In this document: positions 43,146 to 52,238 of the stretch, piece after piece | How the letters are laid out: every line of letters starts with the position of its first letter | How positions within the stretch are numbered: position 1 is the stretch's first letter | Source: Halobacillus_B sp963739045 | GTDB taxonomy: Bacteria; Bacillota; Bacilli; Bacillales; Halobacillaceae | Reading direction: 5' to 3' | Assembly (NCBI GenBank): GCA_963739045.1 | Contig: CAVTYY010000004.1 | Location: 930,001-994,000, forward strand | DNA: 64,000 bases | Position numbers and translations under genes: made by a program | The notes under the pieces: generated by a model | What the model was told of the DNA's origin: nothing | What the model saw: the letters and a program-made list of their open reading frames with translations, nothing else | Databases searched by the model: none

Positions 43146-44924
43146 CGTGGCGCACAAATGATTATGCTTGCAGACTGGCATCCGGATATTTTGGAATTTA
43201 TTATTTCGAAAATGCAGAACCCGAGGATTCTGCGCTTTCTTATCGAGAATACAGAAGATGAACAGATTAAGCAGCTGGCTAAAGACAAACTTAAATTCAC
43301 TCCCCTTACTGAAACAGAAAAAGATTTATACCAGAGTGTATTAAATTATAAAACGATGCCTGGACAAGGCGGTTTTACTGAACAGAGCTTAATGGAAGCT
43401 GAGGATAAACTCAACACCGGGGGAACCTATGACGTTCACGGCTCTGATTTCTTAACAGGAGCGAATATTTCCGTCTGCATTACTAAAGAGTTTATGGATG
43501 CTGTTGAAAGAGATGAGGAATATACGCTAAGATTCCCGGATGTAGAATCTTATTCAAAAGCCGAAATGGACACGTATAATGAAGAATGGCAGGCAAGCGG
43601 AGATGTACGAGAATGGGAAGAGAAGGGGTTTGCAGTTCGAACATACCGCACGCTTAAAGCGAAAGAACTATGGAATCTTATTAACATCTGTGCAACTTAT
43701 TCGGCGGAACCTGGGATCTTCTTTATTGACAATGCAAATGAAAAAACTAACGCAAGTGCATACGGACAGAAAGTTGTGGCTACCAATCCATGTGGAGAGC
43801 AGCCGCTTGCACCTTATTCGGTTTGTAACCTTGCCGCGGTTAACCTTGCCTCTGTTGCAAATAAAGAAGAAAAGAAAGTAGACTTTGAAAAATTGAAACG
43901 TACGGTTGAAACTGGTGTTCGTATGCAGGATAACGTGATCGATGCAACACCTTACTTTTTAGAAGACAATAAAGTTCAGGCTTTGGGAGAGCGCCGTGTG
44001 GGTCTTGGAGTGATGGGGCTTCATGACTTGCTCATCTATTGTGAAACAGAGTATGGATCTGAAGCAGGGAACAAACTAGTAGATGAAATCTTTGAAACCA
44101 TTGCAACGACGGCGTATCGTTCCTCCATTAACCTGGCCAAAGAAAAAGGCAGTTTCCCTTTTCTAGAAGGGGAGAACGAAGCGGAAACAAGAAGCTTGCG
44201 TGAGAGATTTATTAATACAGGTTACATGAAATCTATGCCTGAAGACATCCGACAAGATGTGCTGACCTATGGAATTCGCAATTCTCACTTGCTGACTGTA
44301 GCTCCAACGGGAAGTACAGGAACCATGGTAGGAGTAAGTACAGGACTTGAGCCTTATTTCTCCTTCTCTTATTACAGAAGTGGAAGGTTAGGCAAATTTA
44401 TCGAGGTGAAAGCTGATATTGTCCAGGAATATTTGCAAAATCATCCTGGTCAAAATGACGAAGATCTTCCTCATTGGTTTATTACAGCTATGACCATGTC
44501 CCCAGAAGCTCACGCCGATACTCAATGTATCATTCAGCGGTGGGTGGACAGTTCAATTTCAAAAACGGTAAATGCTCCAAAGGGTTACGCTGTGGACCAA
44601 GTAGAAAATGTGTATCAGCGTTTATACCGAGGTGGCGCAAAAGGCGGTACGGTTTATGTAGATGGAAGCCGGGACAGCCAGGTTCTCACACTGAAAGCGG
44701 AAGAAAATGATTTCGCGGGAGAACAAGCAGAGTTTGAATTTGATGAAGAAAGGAAACCGCGAGTCGTATTAATGGATACGGTCCATGAATTAAAGAAGAC
44801 AAAAGTTACAATAGGTTCAGAAGTTGGCGATACTTGTCCCGTGTGCCGAAAAGGTACAGTGGAAGATATCGGCGGATGTAATACGTGCACAAATTGTAAT
44901 GCCCAGCTGAAATGCGGGCTCTAA
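43146..44924 (+). CDS. nrdJ: B12-dependent (class II) ribonucleotide reductase, exon 2
   Basis: Codons 266-857 after splicing, starting RGAQMIMLADWHPDILEF. It contains the finger-loop cysteine in TNPCGEQPLAPYSVCNL, the substrate loop APTGSTGTMVGVSTG, and a C-terminal zinc-ribbon (TCPVCRKG...GGCNTCTNC) typical of NrdJ. The ATG at 43107, inside the intron, could give a start-like frame but has no biological sense once splicing is taken into account. The gene is alone, ending in a terminator. Class II enzymes work with or without oxygen but need cobalamin. Confidence 0.95.
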   Translation, partial: RGAQMIMLADWHPDILEFIISKMQNPRILRFLIENTEDEQIKQLAKDKLKFTPLTETEKDLYQSVLNYKTMPGQGGFTEQSLMEAEDKLNTGGTYDVHGSDFLTGANISVCITKEFMDAVERDEEYTLRFPDVESYSKAEMDTYNEEWQASGDVREWEEKGFAVRTYRTLKAKELWNLINICATYSAEPGIFFIDNANEKTNASAYGQKVVATNPCGEQPLAPYSVCNLAAVNLASVANKEEKKVDFEKLKRTVETGVRMQDNVIDATPYFLEDNKVQALGERRVGLGVMGLHDLLIYCETEYGSEAGNKLVDEIFETIATTAYRSSINLAKEKGSFPFLEGENEAETRSLRERFINTGYMKSMPEDIRQDVLTYGIRNSHLLTVAPTGSTGTMVGVSTGLEPYFSFSYYRSGRLGKFIEVKADIVQEYLQNHPGQNDEDLPHWFITAMTMSPEAHADTQCIIQRWVDSSISKTVNAPKGYAVDQVENVYQRLYRGGAKGGTVYVDGSRDSQVLTLKAEENDFAGEQAEFEFDEERKPRVVLMDTVHELKKTKVTIGSEVGDTCPVCRKGTVEDIGGCNTCTNCNAQLKCGL

Positions 44925-44937
44925 GAGTATGGATGGT

Positions 44938-44966
44938 CACCGGGCGCATTTGTGTCCGGTGTTTTA
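44938..44966 (+). terminator. Terminator of nrdJ
   Basis: CACCGG (44938-44943) and CCGGTG (44956-44961) followed by TTTTATTT. Confidence 0.8.
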
Positions 44967-44988
44967 TTTCTCTAAAGGATGGGTTTGC

Positions 44989-45017
44989 TTGTCACAAAGC
45001 AAAAAAAAGTGTATCAT
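44989..45017 (+). promoter_or_regulatory. Promoter of mntR
   Basis: TTGTCA at 44989-44994, 17-bp A-rich spacer, TATCAT at 45012-45017, about 48 bp before the start codon. Confidence 0.75.
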
Positions 45018-45065
45018 TTTTATGAAGAATCTACATACCAAGCCAGGCGACATTGGGGGTTTATC

Positions 45066-45497
45066 ATGCCAACACCAAGCATGGAAGACTATATTGAACA
45101 AATTTATATGCTCATTGAAGATAAAGGATATGCACGGGTGTCCGATATTGCTGAAAATCTCCAGGTTCACCCTTCTTCAGTTACAAAAATGGTTCAGAAG
45201 CTGGATCGTGATCAATATTTAAATTATGAAAAATACCGTGGATTAATCTTGACGCCAAAGGGTAAGAAAGTTGGGAAGAGATTAGTCTACCGGCACGAGC
45301 TGCTGGAGCAGTTTCTGGAAATTATCGGCGTAGATTCTGAAAATATCTATGAAGATGTAGAGGGAATCGAGCACCATTTAAGCTGGAATTCTATTGATCG
45401 CATCGGGGATCTCGTCCAGTATTTTGATGAAAATACCAGCCGTGTGGATGACTTAAGAGAAGTGCAGCGGAATAATGAAGCACAAAATCAAGAGTAG
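45066..45497 (+). CDS. mntR: Manganese-responsive transcriptional regulator MntR
   Basis: DtxR-family repressor of manganese uptake genes, active when loaded with Mn(II). 143 residues: winged helix-turn-helix (RVSDIAENLQVHPSSVTKMVQKL) and dimerisation domain. All six metal ligands known from B. subtilis MntR are at the same positions: Asp8, Glu11, His77, Glu99, Glu102, His103. The start is ATG 45066 with GGGGG just upstream. Monocistronic, between its own promoter and terminator. Confidence 0.97.
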   Translation: MPTPSMEDYIEQIYMLIEDKGYARVSDIAENLQVHPSSVTKMVQKLDRDQYLNYEKYRGLILTPKGKKVGKRLVYRHELLEQFLEIIGVDSENIYEDVEGIEHHLSWNSIDRIGDLVQYFDENTSRVDDLREVQRNNEAQNQE

Positions 45498-45500
45498 AAA

Positions 45501-45529
45501 AAGGCGCTTACTAAGCGTCTTTTTTTTTG
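45501..45529 (+). terminator. Terminator of mntR
   Basis: AGGCGCTTA and TAAGCGTCT pair, one G-T pair, followed by T8. Confidence 0.88.
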
Positions 45530-45693
45530 GATGAGTCCTTCGCCAAATCGTTTAGGGGGATTAGATTTCTTGTTATAACCCTTCGCTCTTTGTTTAATAC
45601 TCTCCGGTGATTCGCAGGCTGATGAATTCTTTCCTGCACCTAGTTCTAATTAAGACTTCCCGCGTTTATATATGAAATAAGCGGGGTGGTACC

Positions 45694-46581
45694 TTGAAAG
45701 TGGACGGAGTTTTTTCAGGTGGAGGTGTAAAAGCGCTCGCCTTTGTAGGAGCGTTGGAAGTTCTGAATCAGCACGGGTATGAGTATAAGCGGGTAGCAGG
45801 AACCTCTGCCGGAGCAATTATGGCATGCTTAATTTCAGCTGGATATTCGGCTGAAGATTTACAGCCGATTCTTACAAAGTTATCTTTTGAAAACCTTATT
45901 GACGCTCCTGTTCCCGAGCGCTATTTTCCATTTTCTAAATGGCTGATGCTCTACTTCAGAATGGGTTTATTTAAAGGGAACCGTTTAGAAAAGCTGATTG
46001 AAGGATGGCTTGAGGAAAAAGGAGTCCGTACTTTTTCAGATTTACCTAAGGGGAGTTTGAAGGTCGTCTGTTCTGATTTAACACTCGGGAAAATGGTGGT
46101 ACTTCCGGATGACTTAAAGCTTCTTTATGGAATTGATCCTGCAACTTTCTCTGTAGCTAAAGCAGTAAGGATGAGTGCAGGGCTTCCTTATTTCTTCATG
46201 CCTGTCAAGCTTCATGGGAAGAAAGGGAAATCATTAATAGTCGATGGGGGAGTACTTAGCAACTTTCCTATCTGGATATGGGAGAATGAAGAAGGAAAAC
46301 GAAAACGTCCGATTTTGGGGATGCAATTGAGCGATCCCCCTGACCAGCTTCCTGAAAGAAAAATAAGAAATGCGATACAAATGTTTCATGCGCTTTTTCG
46401 GACGATGAAACAAGCTCATGATGCCAGGTACATTTCTCCGGCAACCAGCAGAGATGTAATTTTCATTCCAGTCAAAGATGTAAATACCACTGATTTCTTA
46501 ATGACCAATGAACAGAAAACGAAGCTGTTGGAATTGGGAAGGACCCATGCGCTGCTTTTTTTAAAAAGATGGAAGCGATAA
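45694..46581 (+). CDS. yqhO: Patatin-like phospholipase, YqhO-like
   Basis: 295-residue patatin-fold lipid acyl hydrolase. It shows the oxyanion loop SGGGVKALAFVGAL, the nucleophile elbow GTSAG with Ser38, and the Asp of the catalytic dyad in VDGGVLSNFPIW. The substrate is not known. The start is TTG 45694, with GGGGTGGT before it. Position next to yqhP matches B. subtilis. Confidence 0.92.
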   Translation: MKVDGVFSGGGVKALAFVGALEVLNQHGYEYKRVAGTSAGAIMACLISAGYSAEDLQPILTKLSFENLIDAPVPERYFPFSKWLMLYFRMGLFKGNRLEKLIEGWLEEKGVRTFSDLPKGSLKVVCSDLTLGKMVVLPDDLKLLYGIDPATFSVAKAVRMSAGLPYFFMPVKLHGKKGKSLIVDGGVLSNFPIWIWENEEGKRKRPILGMQLSDPPDQLPERKIRNAIQMFHALFRTMKQAHDARYISPATSRDVIFIPVKDVNTTDFLMTNEQKTKLLELGRTHALLFLKRWKR

Positions 46582-46618
46582 AAAAATCGAGCACTCCTAG
46601 AAGGAGGCTCGATTTTTT
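46581..46618. terminator. Bidirectional terminator between yqhO and yqhP
   Basis: AAAAAATCGAGC and GCTCGATTTTTT with an inner CTCC/GGAG stem; works on both converging transcripts and overlaps the end of yqhP. Confidence 0.9.
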
Positions 46619-46995
46619 CCTTTATTTTTACTTCCTTCAATGACTCGAAGGTGAGGAACGTTTGGGCGTTTGCGCTTTTTTTGATTAAATGGTGAAGGTT
46701 TCGCCTGAGCTTTAATTGTTGTACTTTTCTTAATCACAGGCGGTGCTTTATATTTCTGTTTCGACTGTTTTACGGCTTGTTTATATTTCTTCATTTCGTT
46801 GCGGCTTCCTAGAGATCCTGTACGGTTTCGAAGGAAAAAAAAGTAAATTGCACCGTACAGCACTGCTGCCATTCCAATTGTCATGATGATCATCTTTAGA
46901 AAAGCGGAAGTATCTGTAGTCAACTTGATTCCCACATAGAAAACTGCTAAAGCGATCAGAGCATAAATTACCGGTGTTATCCACTTACGATTCAT
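46597..46995 (-). CDS. yqhP: SA1362/YqhP family membrane protein
   Basis: 132 residues: two N-terminal membrane helices (about 9-26 and 34-53), then a long, very basic cytoplasmic tail (many Lys/Arg, PFNQKKRKRPNVPHLRVIEG). Family is found in Bacilli and staphylococci at this location; function unknown. GGGGGGAAGA before the start on the minus strand. Confidence 0.82.
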   Translation of the reverse strand: MNRKWITPVIYALIALAVFYVGIKLTTDTSAFLKMIIMTIGMAAVLYGAIYFFFLRNRTGSLGSRNEMKKYKQAVKQSKQKYKAPPVIKKSTTIKAQAKPSPFNQKKRKRPNVPHLRVIEGSKNKGKNRASF

Positions 46996-47504
46996 AATCT
47001 ATCTTCCCCCCTTCTGGATTAAACCGCCTTAAAGATTACCTTACTATGATGTATACCACATAGCATGGGTGATTCATCATGTCCTGGGCCATTGGAGCTG
47101 TTTCTCTATTACTTTGCTCAATCTATGAGAAAAGGCAGTTTGAATAAAGTTTGGAATTAATGATGACGGGATCCTCTCTCTGAGGTCTCTCTCAATCTGT
47201 TCAGGCAGAATAAGGAACTTACGTGCGGGATCGCTATTTAAATTGTTTCCTAACATGATGAAAATATTCAATGAATTGATAAGTGTGTGTTTGATTATTC
47301 CTCGTTCTTATAAGCTGAGTTCTATTTCAAATCAGCTGTTTAACAAAGATGATGCTCTATAGATTTGGTTTACGTTCAACCGGTGAGTATACTAAACTTT
47401 CTACCTCTATTTTACAGTAAAATTGCTGGAATCACTACCCTTTTGCACAGAAAGACAAGCATGAAAATCATTCGACTGGAAATGATAAAAAGCGAGGTGA
47501 TCAT
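46996..47504. other. 509-bp intergenic region without a supported gene
   Basis: B. subtilis has yqhQ (a DUF1385 protein of about 320 residues) in this place; no frame here resembles it. Short frames exist on both strands, but none has both a ribosome binding site and a recognisable product. AGCGAGGTGATC at its right end is the ribosome binding site of yqhR. Confidence 0.55.
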
Positions 47505-48014
47505 ATGGCTGATAAACAAAAAGAACAAAATAAGAAAGAGCCAGCACAGAGTGTGTTATCGAAATCATTACTTATTGGATTTGTGGCAGGGAGCCTTTGG
47601 GGTGGTCTGGGAGTCGTAGCGTATTATTTTCATTTTACAGAAGTGTCAGCGGCGTCGTTCGTATTTCGTTCTTTCTGGCAGACTGAATGGACAGGCAGCT
47701 TATTAGGAGAAGTATTAGCAGTGTTGGTTGTAGCCATTCTTTCAATAGTTACAGCTCTCATTTATTATATGTTATTTAAATCAAAAAATGGCATGTGGCC
47801 AGGGGTAATTTTGGCGGCTGTTCTTTTCTTGCTTATCTTTGTTGTGCTCGATCCTTTATTCCCGGCAATTCCAAGCCTCACTAAACTATCAAGCGATACT
47901 TTAGTAACCACAGCATGTCTTTATTTACTGTATGGTGTGTTTATTGGCTATTCCATTTCTTATGAATTTCATCAGTTTAACGAGCCAGCGAATGATTATT
48001 CAAATGAATCATAA
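47505..48014 (+). CDS. yqhR: YqhR family membrane protein
   Basis: 169 residues with a polar, Lys/Gln-rich N-terminus and four membrane helices (near 25-45, 65-90, 100-120, 135-155). Family of unknown function found beside aroQ in Bacillus. A very good AGGTGATC site precedes the ATG. Confidence 0.88.
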   Translation: MADKQKEQNKKEPAQSVLSKSLLIGFVAGSLWGGLGVVAYYFHFTEVSAASFVFRSFWQTEWTGSLLGEVLAVLVVAILSIVTALIYYMLFKSKNGMWPGVILAAVLFLLIFVVLDPLFPAIPSLTKLSSDTLVTTACLYLLYGVFIGYSISYEFHQFNEPANDYSNES

Positions 48015-48068
48015 CTATGATAAACTACACTTGTATAACTATTTTTTTAGAGGAATAGGGGGAGGATG

Positions 48069-48515
48069 ATGAAGCGTTTACTGCTCTTGAATGGTCCGAA
48101 CTTAAATCTGCTTGGGCAGAGAGAGCCAGAAACTTATGGGAGTCAAACGTTGGAGGACATCGTGCAGTTAGTCACAAATACTGCCGAGGAAGCGAACTAT
48201 GAGCTGACTTCCTATCAATCTAATCATGAAGGAGAGCTAATTGATCAGCTTCAGAATGCGGAAGGAAATGTATCCGGTATCATCTTCAACCCAGCAGCTT
48301 ATACACATACCAGCGTAGCTATCAGAGATGCGGTGAGTGCTATCTCAGTGCCCGTGATTGAGGTGCATATTTCAAATGTTCACAACAGGGAAGAATTTCG
48401 CCGCCATTCACTGATTGCTCCTGCTGCGGCCGGTCAGGTGATCGGTTTTGGAATCGATGGTTATCGGTTAGCTGTTCTAGGTGTTATTAAAAAGATAGAA
48501 AGTGAAGGGAGATAA
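48069..48515 (+). CDS. aroQ: 3-dehydroquinate dehydratase, type II
   Basis: Converts 3-dehydroquinate to 3-dehydroshikimate. 148 residues: N-terminal LLLNGPNLNLLGQREPETYG with the active-site Tyr, substrate loop FNPAAYTHTSVA, VEVHISN-type motif EVHISNVHNREEFRRHS with catalytic His, and AAAGQVIGFG. ATG 48069 suits the AGGGGGAGG site better than the adjacent ATG 48066. Together with the shikimate kinase 14 kb upstream, two steps of the shikimate pathway lie in the window. Confidence 0.95.
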   Translation: MKRLLLLNGPNLNLLGQREPETYGSQTLEDIVQLVTNTAEEANYELTSYQSNHEGELIDQLQNAEGNVSGIIFNPAAYTHTSVAIRDAVSAISVPVIEVHISNVHNREEFRRHSLIAPAAAGQVIGFGIDGYRLAVLGVIKKIESEGR

Positions 48516-48519
48516 AAGA

Positions 48520-49581
48520 ATGAATAAATTAGAGAAATTACGAAAACTTTTATTAGAGAAAGAACTGGATGGTCTTTTAATTGACAGCAGTAAAAATAGA
48601 AGGTACATGTCAGACTTTACGGGTTCTTCAGGGGTTTTGCTGATCACCGCTGATGAAGCACTCATTATCACTGATTTTCGTTACACTGAACAGGCAGCCG
48701 AGCAGGCCGTGCAGTTCACTATGGTGGAGCATAAGGTTCCAATGACGGAAGAAATAGCTAACCAGGTGAAAAAACTTGGAATCAATAAACTCGGTTTTGA
48801 AAAAAATCATGTTACATATAGTGTTTACGAGCAGTATCAAAGTAAGATCGAGACTGAACTCGTACCCGTTTCAGGTCTTGTAGAAAAATTACGCTTGATT
48901 AAGACGGATGAGGAGCTTACTATATTAAAAGATGCTGCCAAAATTGCAGATGATGCTTTTCAGCACATATTAGGGTTTATCAAACCTGGAGTCAAAGAAA
49001 TTGATGTGTCCAATGAACTGGAATTCTTTATGAGAAAGCAAGGGGCCACTTCTTCAAGCTTTGATATTATTGTGGCTTCCGGTTATCGGTCAGCTCTTCC
49101 GCACGGCGTGGCTTCTGAGAAGGAAATTCAATCAGGGGAGCTTGTAACCTTGGACTTTGGTGCTTTATATAAAGGGTATTGTTCGGATATTACGAGAACC
49201 GTAGCGGTAGGAGAGATCAGTGATGAACTGCATAAGATTTATCATACCGTTTTAGAAGCTCAGTTAAAGGGCATGGAAGGATTAAAGGCAGGTATAACAG
49301 GGGTTGAAGCAGATGCACTAACCCGTGATTATATTGAAGAACAAGGATATGGGCAATATTTTGGTCATTCCACCGGACACGGTGTCGGTTTAGATGTACA
49401 TGAAGGACCAGGCTTATCATTCAGATCGAATGAAGTGCTTGAACCAGGAATGGTGGTTACTGTGGAACCAGGAATTTATGTTCCTAATGTCGGCGGCTGC
49501 CGAATCGAGGATGATGCGGTTATTACCGATGATGGTAATGAACGGCTGAGCTTTTCTAAAAAAGAATTAATCACGCTTTAA
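48520..49581 (+). CDS. yqhT: M24 family Xaa-Pro peptidase, YqhT-like
   Basis: 353-residue cytoplasmic peptidase that removes residues before proline. Creatinase-like N-domain (about 1-125), then the pita-bread domain with metal ligands in TLDFGALYKGYCSDITRT (two Asp), GHSTGHGVGLDVHE (His), VVTVEPGIYV (Glu) and RIEDDAVIT (Glu). The start is ATG 48520 after GAAGGGAGAT. It lies between aroQ and efp, as in B. subtilis; release of proline-containing peptides fits its pairing with EF-P only by position. Confidence 0.94.
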   Translation: MNKLEKLRKLLLEKELDGLLIDSSKNRRYMSDFTGSSGVLLITADEALIITDFRYTEQAAEQAVQFTMVEHKVPMTEEIANQVKKLGINKLGFEKNHVTYSVYEQYQSKIETELVPVSGLVEKLRLIKTDEELTILKDAAKIADDAFQHILGFIKPGVKEIDVSNELEFFMRKQGATSSSFDIIVASGYRSALPHGVASEKEIQSGELVTLDFGALYKGYCSDITRTVAVGEISDELHKIYHTVLEAQLKGMEGLKAGITGVEADALTRDYIEEQGYGQYFGHSTGHGVGLDVHEGPGLSFRSNEVLEPGMVVTVEPGIYVPNVGGCRIEDDAVITDDGNERLSFSKKELITL

Positions 49582-49599
49582 GTAAAGGGAGGAAATAGA

Positions 49600-50157
49600 A
49601 TGATTTCGGTTAATGATTTCAAGACAGGTCTTACAATAGAGGTAGACAACGATATATGGCAGGTTCTGGACTTCCAGCATGTGAAGCCAGGAAAAGGAGC
49701 GGCATTTGTCCGTTCCAAGCTTCGTAATCTACGAAATGGAAACATTCAAGAGAAAACGTTCCGAGGCGGCGAAAAAGTAGAGCGTGCTCATATTGAAAAT
49801 CGTAAAATGCAATACTTGTATGCTAATGGTGACATGCATGCTTTCATGGATACTGAGACCTATGAGCAGTTGGAACTTCCGACAGCGAATATTAAATCTC
49901 AGCTAAACTATATAACAGAAAATATGGAAGTTCATATTCAAACGTATCAGGGAGAAACTATAGGAGTCGAACTTCCGAATAACGTGACATTAAAGGTAAC
50001 AGAAACCGAACCTGGTATAAAAGGGGATACAGCAAGCGGCGGTACTAAGCCTGCCACCCTAGAAACAGGATTAATTGTTCAAGTTCCATTCTTCATAAAC
50101 GAAGGAGAAAATCTTCTCATCAATACGAGTGACGGGAAATACGTATCACGAGCATAA
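49600..50157 (+). CDS. efp: Elongation factor P
   Basis: Rescues ribosomes stalled on proline stretches. 185 residues in three beta-barrel domains. The loop GKGAAFVR carries Lys32, which is the modified residue in B. subtilis (5-aminopentanol). AGGGAGGAAA before the ATG; last gene of the aroQ-yqhT-efp group, with a strong terminator. Confidence 0.97.
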   Translation: MISVNDFKTGLTIEVDNDIWQVLDFQHVKPGKGAAFVRSKLRNLRNGNIQEKTFRGGEKVERAHIENRKMQYLYANGDMHAFMDTETYEQLELPTANIKSQLNYITENMEVHIQTYQGETIGVELPNNVTLKVTETEPGIKGDTASGGTKPATLETGLIVQVPFFINEGENLLINTSDGKYVSRA

Positions 50158-50162
50158 ATAAC

Positions 50163-50198
50163 CAAAAAAGCTGACCCTTATAAGGGTCAGCTTTTTTT
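50163..50198 (+). terminator. Terminator of efp
   Basis: AAAGCTGACCCTTATAAGGGTCAGCTTT palindromic stem (split here by its central TA) and T7. Confidence 0.95.
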
Positions 50199-50576
50199 AT
50201 GGTTTATATTATTTCTATCTCACATATGTATGGGTTTATTCCCTGTAATTTCTCAGGCGGAGTCCTCTCGTTTCCCGCTGCTTTATTGTTACGGATTTTC
50301 TTACTCTATAGGGTAAAGATCAGTCATTCCTGCAATCTAAACTGATCTTTCCTATGAGTCGCGAAGGTTTCTGTCTCACCTGACGTCCAAGAAGGAACGG
50401 GAATGTTAAAAGCGTAGAAATAATGAATTCTACACTTCTCTTCGTACTTCTCTCTTACGTACCTTCTTTTCATAGACTCCTCTCTTAAACTGTTCTATTT
50501 TATATCATTTGATATGTCATAAGTAGAAACCAAGCACATACATATACAGTAAACCAAGTTAAAGGAGTATAAACGA
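50199..50576. other. Intergenic region before the spoIIIA operon
   Basis: 378 bp with no gene. AAAGATCAGT (50315-50324) and ACTGATCTTT (50341-50350) form a perfect 10-bp inverted repeat of unknown role. A sigma-E-like promoter is at the right end. Confidence 0.5.
50516..50545 (+). promoter_or_regulatory. Probable sigma-E promoter of spoIIIA
   Basis: -35-like GTCATAAG (50516-50523), 13-bp spacer, and -10 CATACATA (50537-50544), close to the sigma-E consensus (KMATATT, CATACANT). In B. subtilis, spoIIIA is transcribed by sigma-E in the mother cell. Confidence 0.55.
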
Positions 50577-51554
50577 ATGAAAGAGATTATCAGGCTGTTT
50601 CCTGAACACTTTCAACTTCTCTTAACTAAGAATGTCAATTGGAAGTCTGTCCAGGAACTCCGGCTCCGAGTGCATCAGGCCATTGAGGTGCTAGATGCGC
50701 AGGGAATGAAGAGAATCGAAGGTCAGGAGATGTCCCAAAAAGATTTATCCTATGTGCTGAATCAAATCAGCCAGTTCTCACTCTATCGATTTAAGGACGA
50801 ATTAAAAGAAGGATTTATTACCATTGAAGGCGGCCATAGAATTGGGTTAGCGGGAAAAGCAAATACGGTCGACAACGAGATAGAAACGTTGAAGCATATA
50901 TCCTTTATGAATATAAGGGTTGCCAGATCAGCACCGGGGCAAGCAGAAAAATTCATTCCTTATCTTTATGATCACGATCAATGGTCGAATACCCTGATTA
51001 TCGGGCCACCCCATTCTGGTAAGACTACGTTACTCAGAGAAATAACGAAATGGATCGCAACTGACAATCCGCAGAGAAGCGCATCAAAGGTAGCGCTCGT
51101 GGACGAACGTTCTGAAATTGCTGCCAGCCTTCAAGGAATACCGCAGCTTGAGGTTGGTGAGCGGACAGATGTTATGGATGCTTGTCCAAAGGCAGAGGGG
51201 ATGATGATGATGATCCGGTCCATGTCTCCAGAAGTCTTAGTAGTAGATGAAATAGGTGGGATGAAGGACGCGGATGCAGTGAGAGAAGCCATTTTTACCG
51301 GAGTTCAAATTATCTGTACGATTCATGGACACAATTTATCCTCAGTCATGAACCGTCCCTCAGCGAAAACTTTAATCGAGGAGCGTATTTTTAATCGGTA
51401 TATCGTTCTAGAAAGACTGCGGCCAGATAAAATAGGTTCAGCACTCGTTTTGGATGAAATGGGACAAACCATCGCTCATTTGAAAGGGAGGTCTAGTCGT
51501 GCAATGGATCGGAGCCATCATCATATTAACCGTAACAACGTGGGCAGGTTTTGA
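50577..51554 (+). CDS. spoIIIAA: Stage III sporulation protein AA (ATPase)
   Basis: Cytoplasmic ATPase related to secretion ATPases, at the mother-cell base of the SpoIIIA-SpoIIQ channel. 325 residues: Walker A GPPHSGKTTLLRE near residue 143, VALVDERSEIAA, Walker B VLVVDEIGG, and sensor TIHGHNLSS. It is somewhat longer than the B. subtilis protein because the frame runs 56 bases into spoIIIAB, ending in a basic, His-rich tail. AAAGGAG before the ATG. Confidence 0.95.
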   Translation: MKEIIRLFPEHFQLLLTKNVNWKSVQELRLRVHQAIEVLDAQGMKRIEGQEMSQKDLSYVLNQISQFSLYRFKDELKEGFITIEGGHRIGLAGKANTVDNEIETLKHISFMNIRVARSAPGQAEKFIPYLYDHDQWSNTLIIGPPHSGKTTLLREITKWIATDNPQRSASKVALVDERSEIAASLQGIPQLEVGERTDVMDACPKAEGMMMMIRSMSPEVLVVDEIGGMKDADAVREAIFTGVQIICTIHGHNLSSVMNRPSAKTLIEERIFNRYIVLERLRPDKIGSALVLDEMGQTIAHLKGRSSRAMDRSHHHINRNNVGRF

Positions 51555-52008
51555 TGCAGCTGCCAAATTTAAAAACAGGCCAGGGCATATTAGACAATGG
51601 AAAAATGCTCTCCAAATGATAGAGGCCGAGATGGTTTATGGTCAATCTTCACTTAAAGAAGTCTGCGAGAGTATTTCAAAAAACCTCCCGGCACCTATCA
51701 AATATTTTTTCTTAAATTTGGTGGAGGACAAACAGCCGTGTGCAGACTTTTCGGTGTTGTGGTCGACCCAGTTAAATAAGCATTGGCCGCAGAATGCTCT
51801 AACAAAAAATGTACTTGAAATTATTCAGCAATTTGGAAGTACTCTCGGCCAGCATGACTTAGTCCAGCAGCAAAAGCAAATACAATTAACGCTTCACCAC
51901 TTGGATCGTGAGTTGAGTGAAGCTATGGAAGTTTGTGAACAGTATCAGCGATTAGCCCGAGGGATCGGGGTGTTGAGCGGTTTGCTGGTGATAATTCTAA
52001 TTATGTAG
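51499..52008 (+). CDS. spoIIIAB: Stage III sporulation protein AB
   Basis: 169 residues with an N-terminal membrane helix (WIGAIIILTVTTWAGF) and a C-terminal one, with a helical GspF-like domain between. Starts at GTG 51499, preceded by AAAGGGAGGTC inside spoIIIAA. Part of the channel base in the outer forespore membrane. Confidence 0.93.
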   Translation: MQWIGAIIILTVTTWAGFDAAAKFKNRPGHIRQWKNALQMIEAEMVYGQSSLKEVCESISKNLPAPIKYFFLNLVEDKQPCADFSVLWSTQLNKHWPQNALTKNVLEIIQQFGSTLGQHDLVQQQKQIQLTLHHLDRELSEAMEVCEQYQRLARGIGVLSGLLVIILIM

Positions 52009-52025
52009 AAGGAGGAAGGAACATT

Positions 52026-52232
52026 GTGCTTGAGGATGCATCCATTTTGTTTCAAATTGCCGGTATCGGAATTATAGTTGCGATGATTCACAGTATTTTA
52101 AAGCAAATGGGAAAAGAAGAAATTGCCCAAGTGGTAACATTAACAGGTTTTATCATCGTCCTGTTTATAGTTCTGCACAGGCTGGCAGAGCTTTTTTCTC
52201 AAATAAAATCTGTTTTCCTCTATCAAGGATAG
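52026..52232 (+). CDS. spoIIIAC: Stage III sporulation protein AC
   Basis: 68-residue protein with two membrane helices (FQIAGIGIIVAMIHSIL and VTLTGFIIVLFIV). GTG start at 52026 after AAGGAGGAAGGA. Same size as in B. subtilis. Confidence 0.93.
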   Translation: MLEDASILFQIAGIGIIVAMIHSILKQMGKEEIAQVVTLTGFIIVLFIVLHRLAELFSQIKSVFLYQG

Positions 52233-52238
52233 CCGCTA

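Noticed and set aside
47079..47147. A 22-codon frame (MSWAIGAVSLLLCSIYEKRQFE split by a stop) with a GGGTGAT-like site before it
   Set aside because: Too short and without any family match to support; only a possible small membrane peptide.
47077..47271. A 64-codon minus-strand frame in the yqhP-yqhR gap
   Set aside because: No ribosome binding site and no recognisable product.
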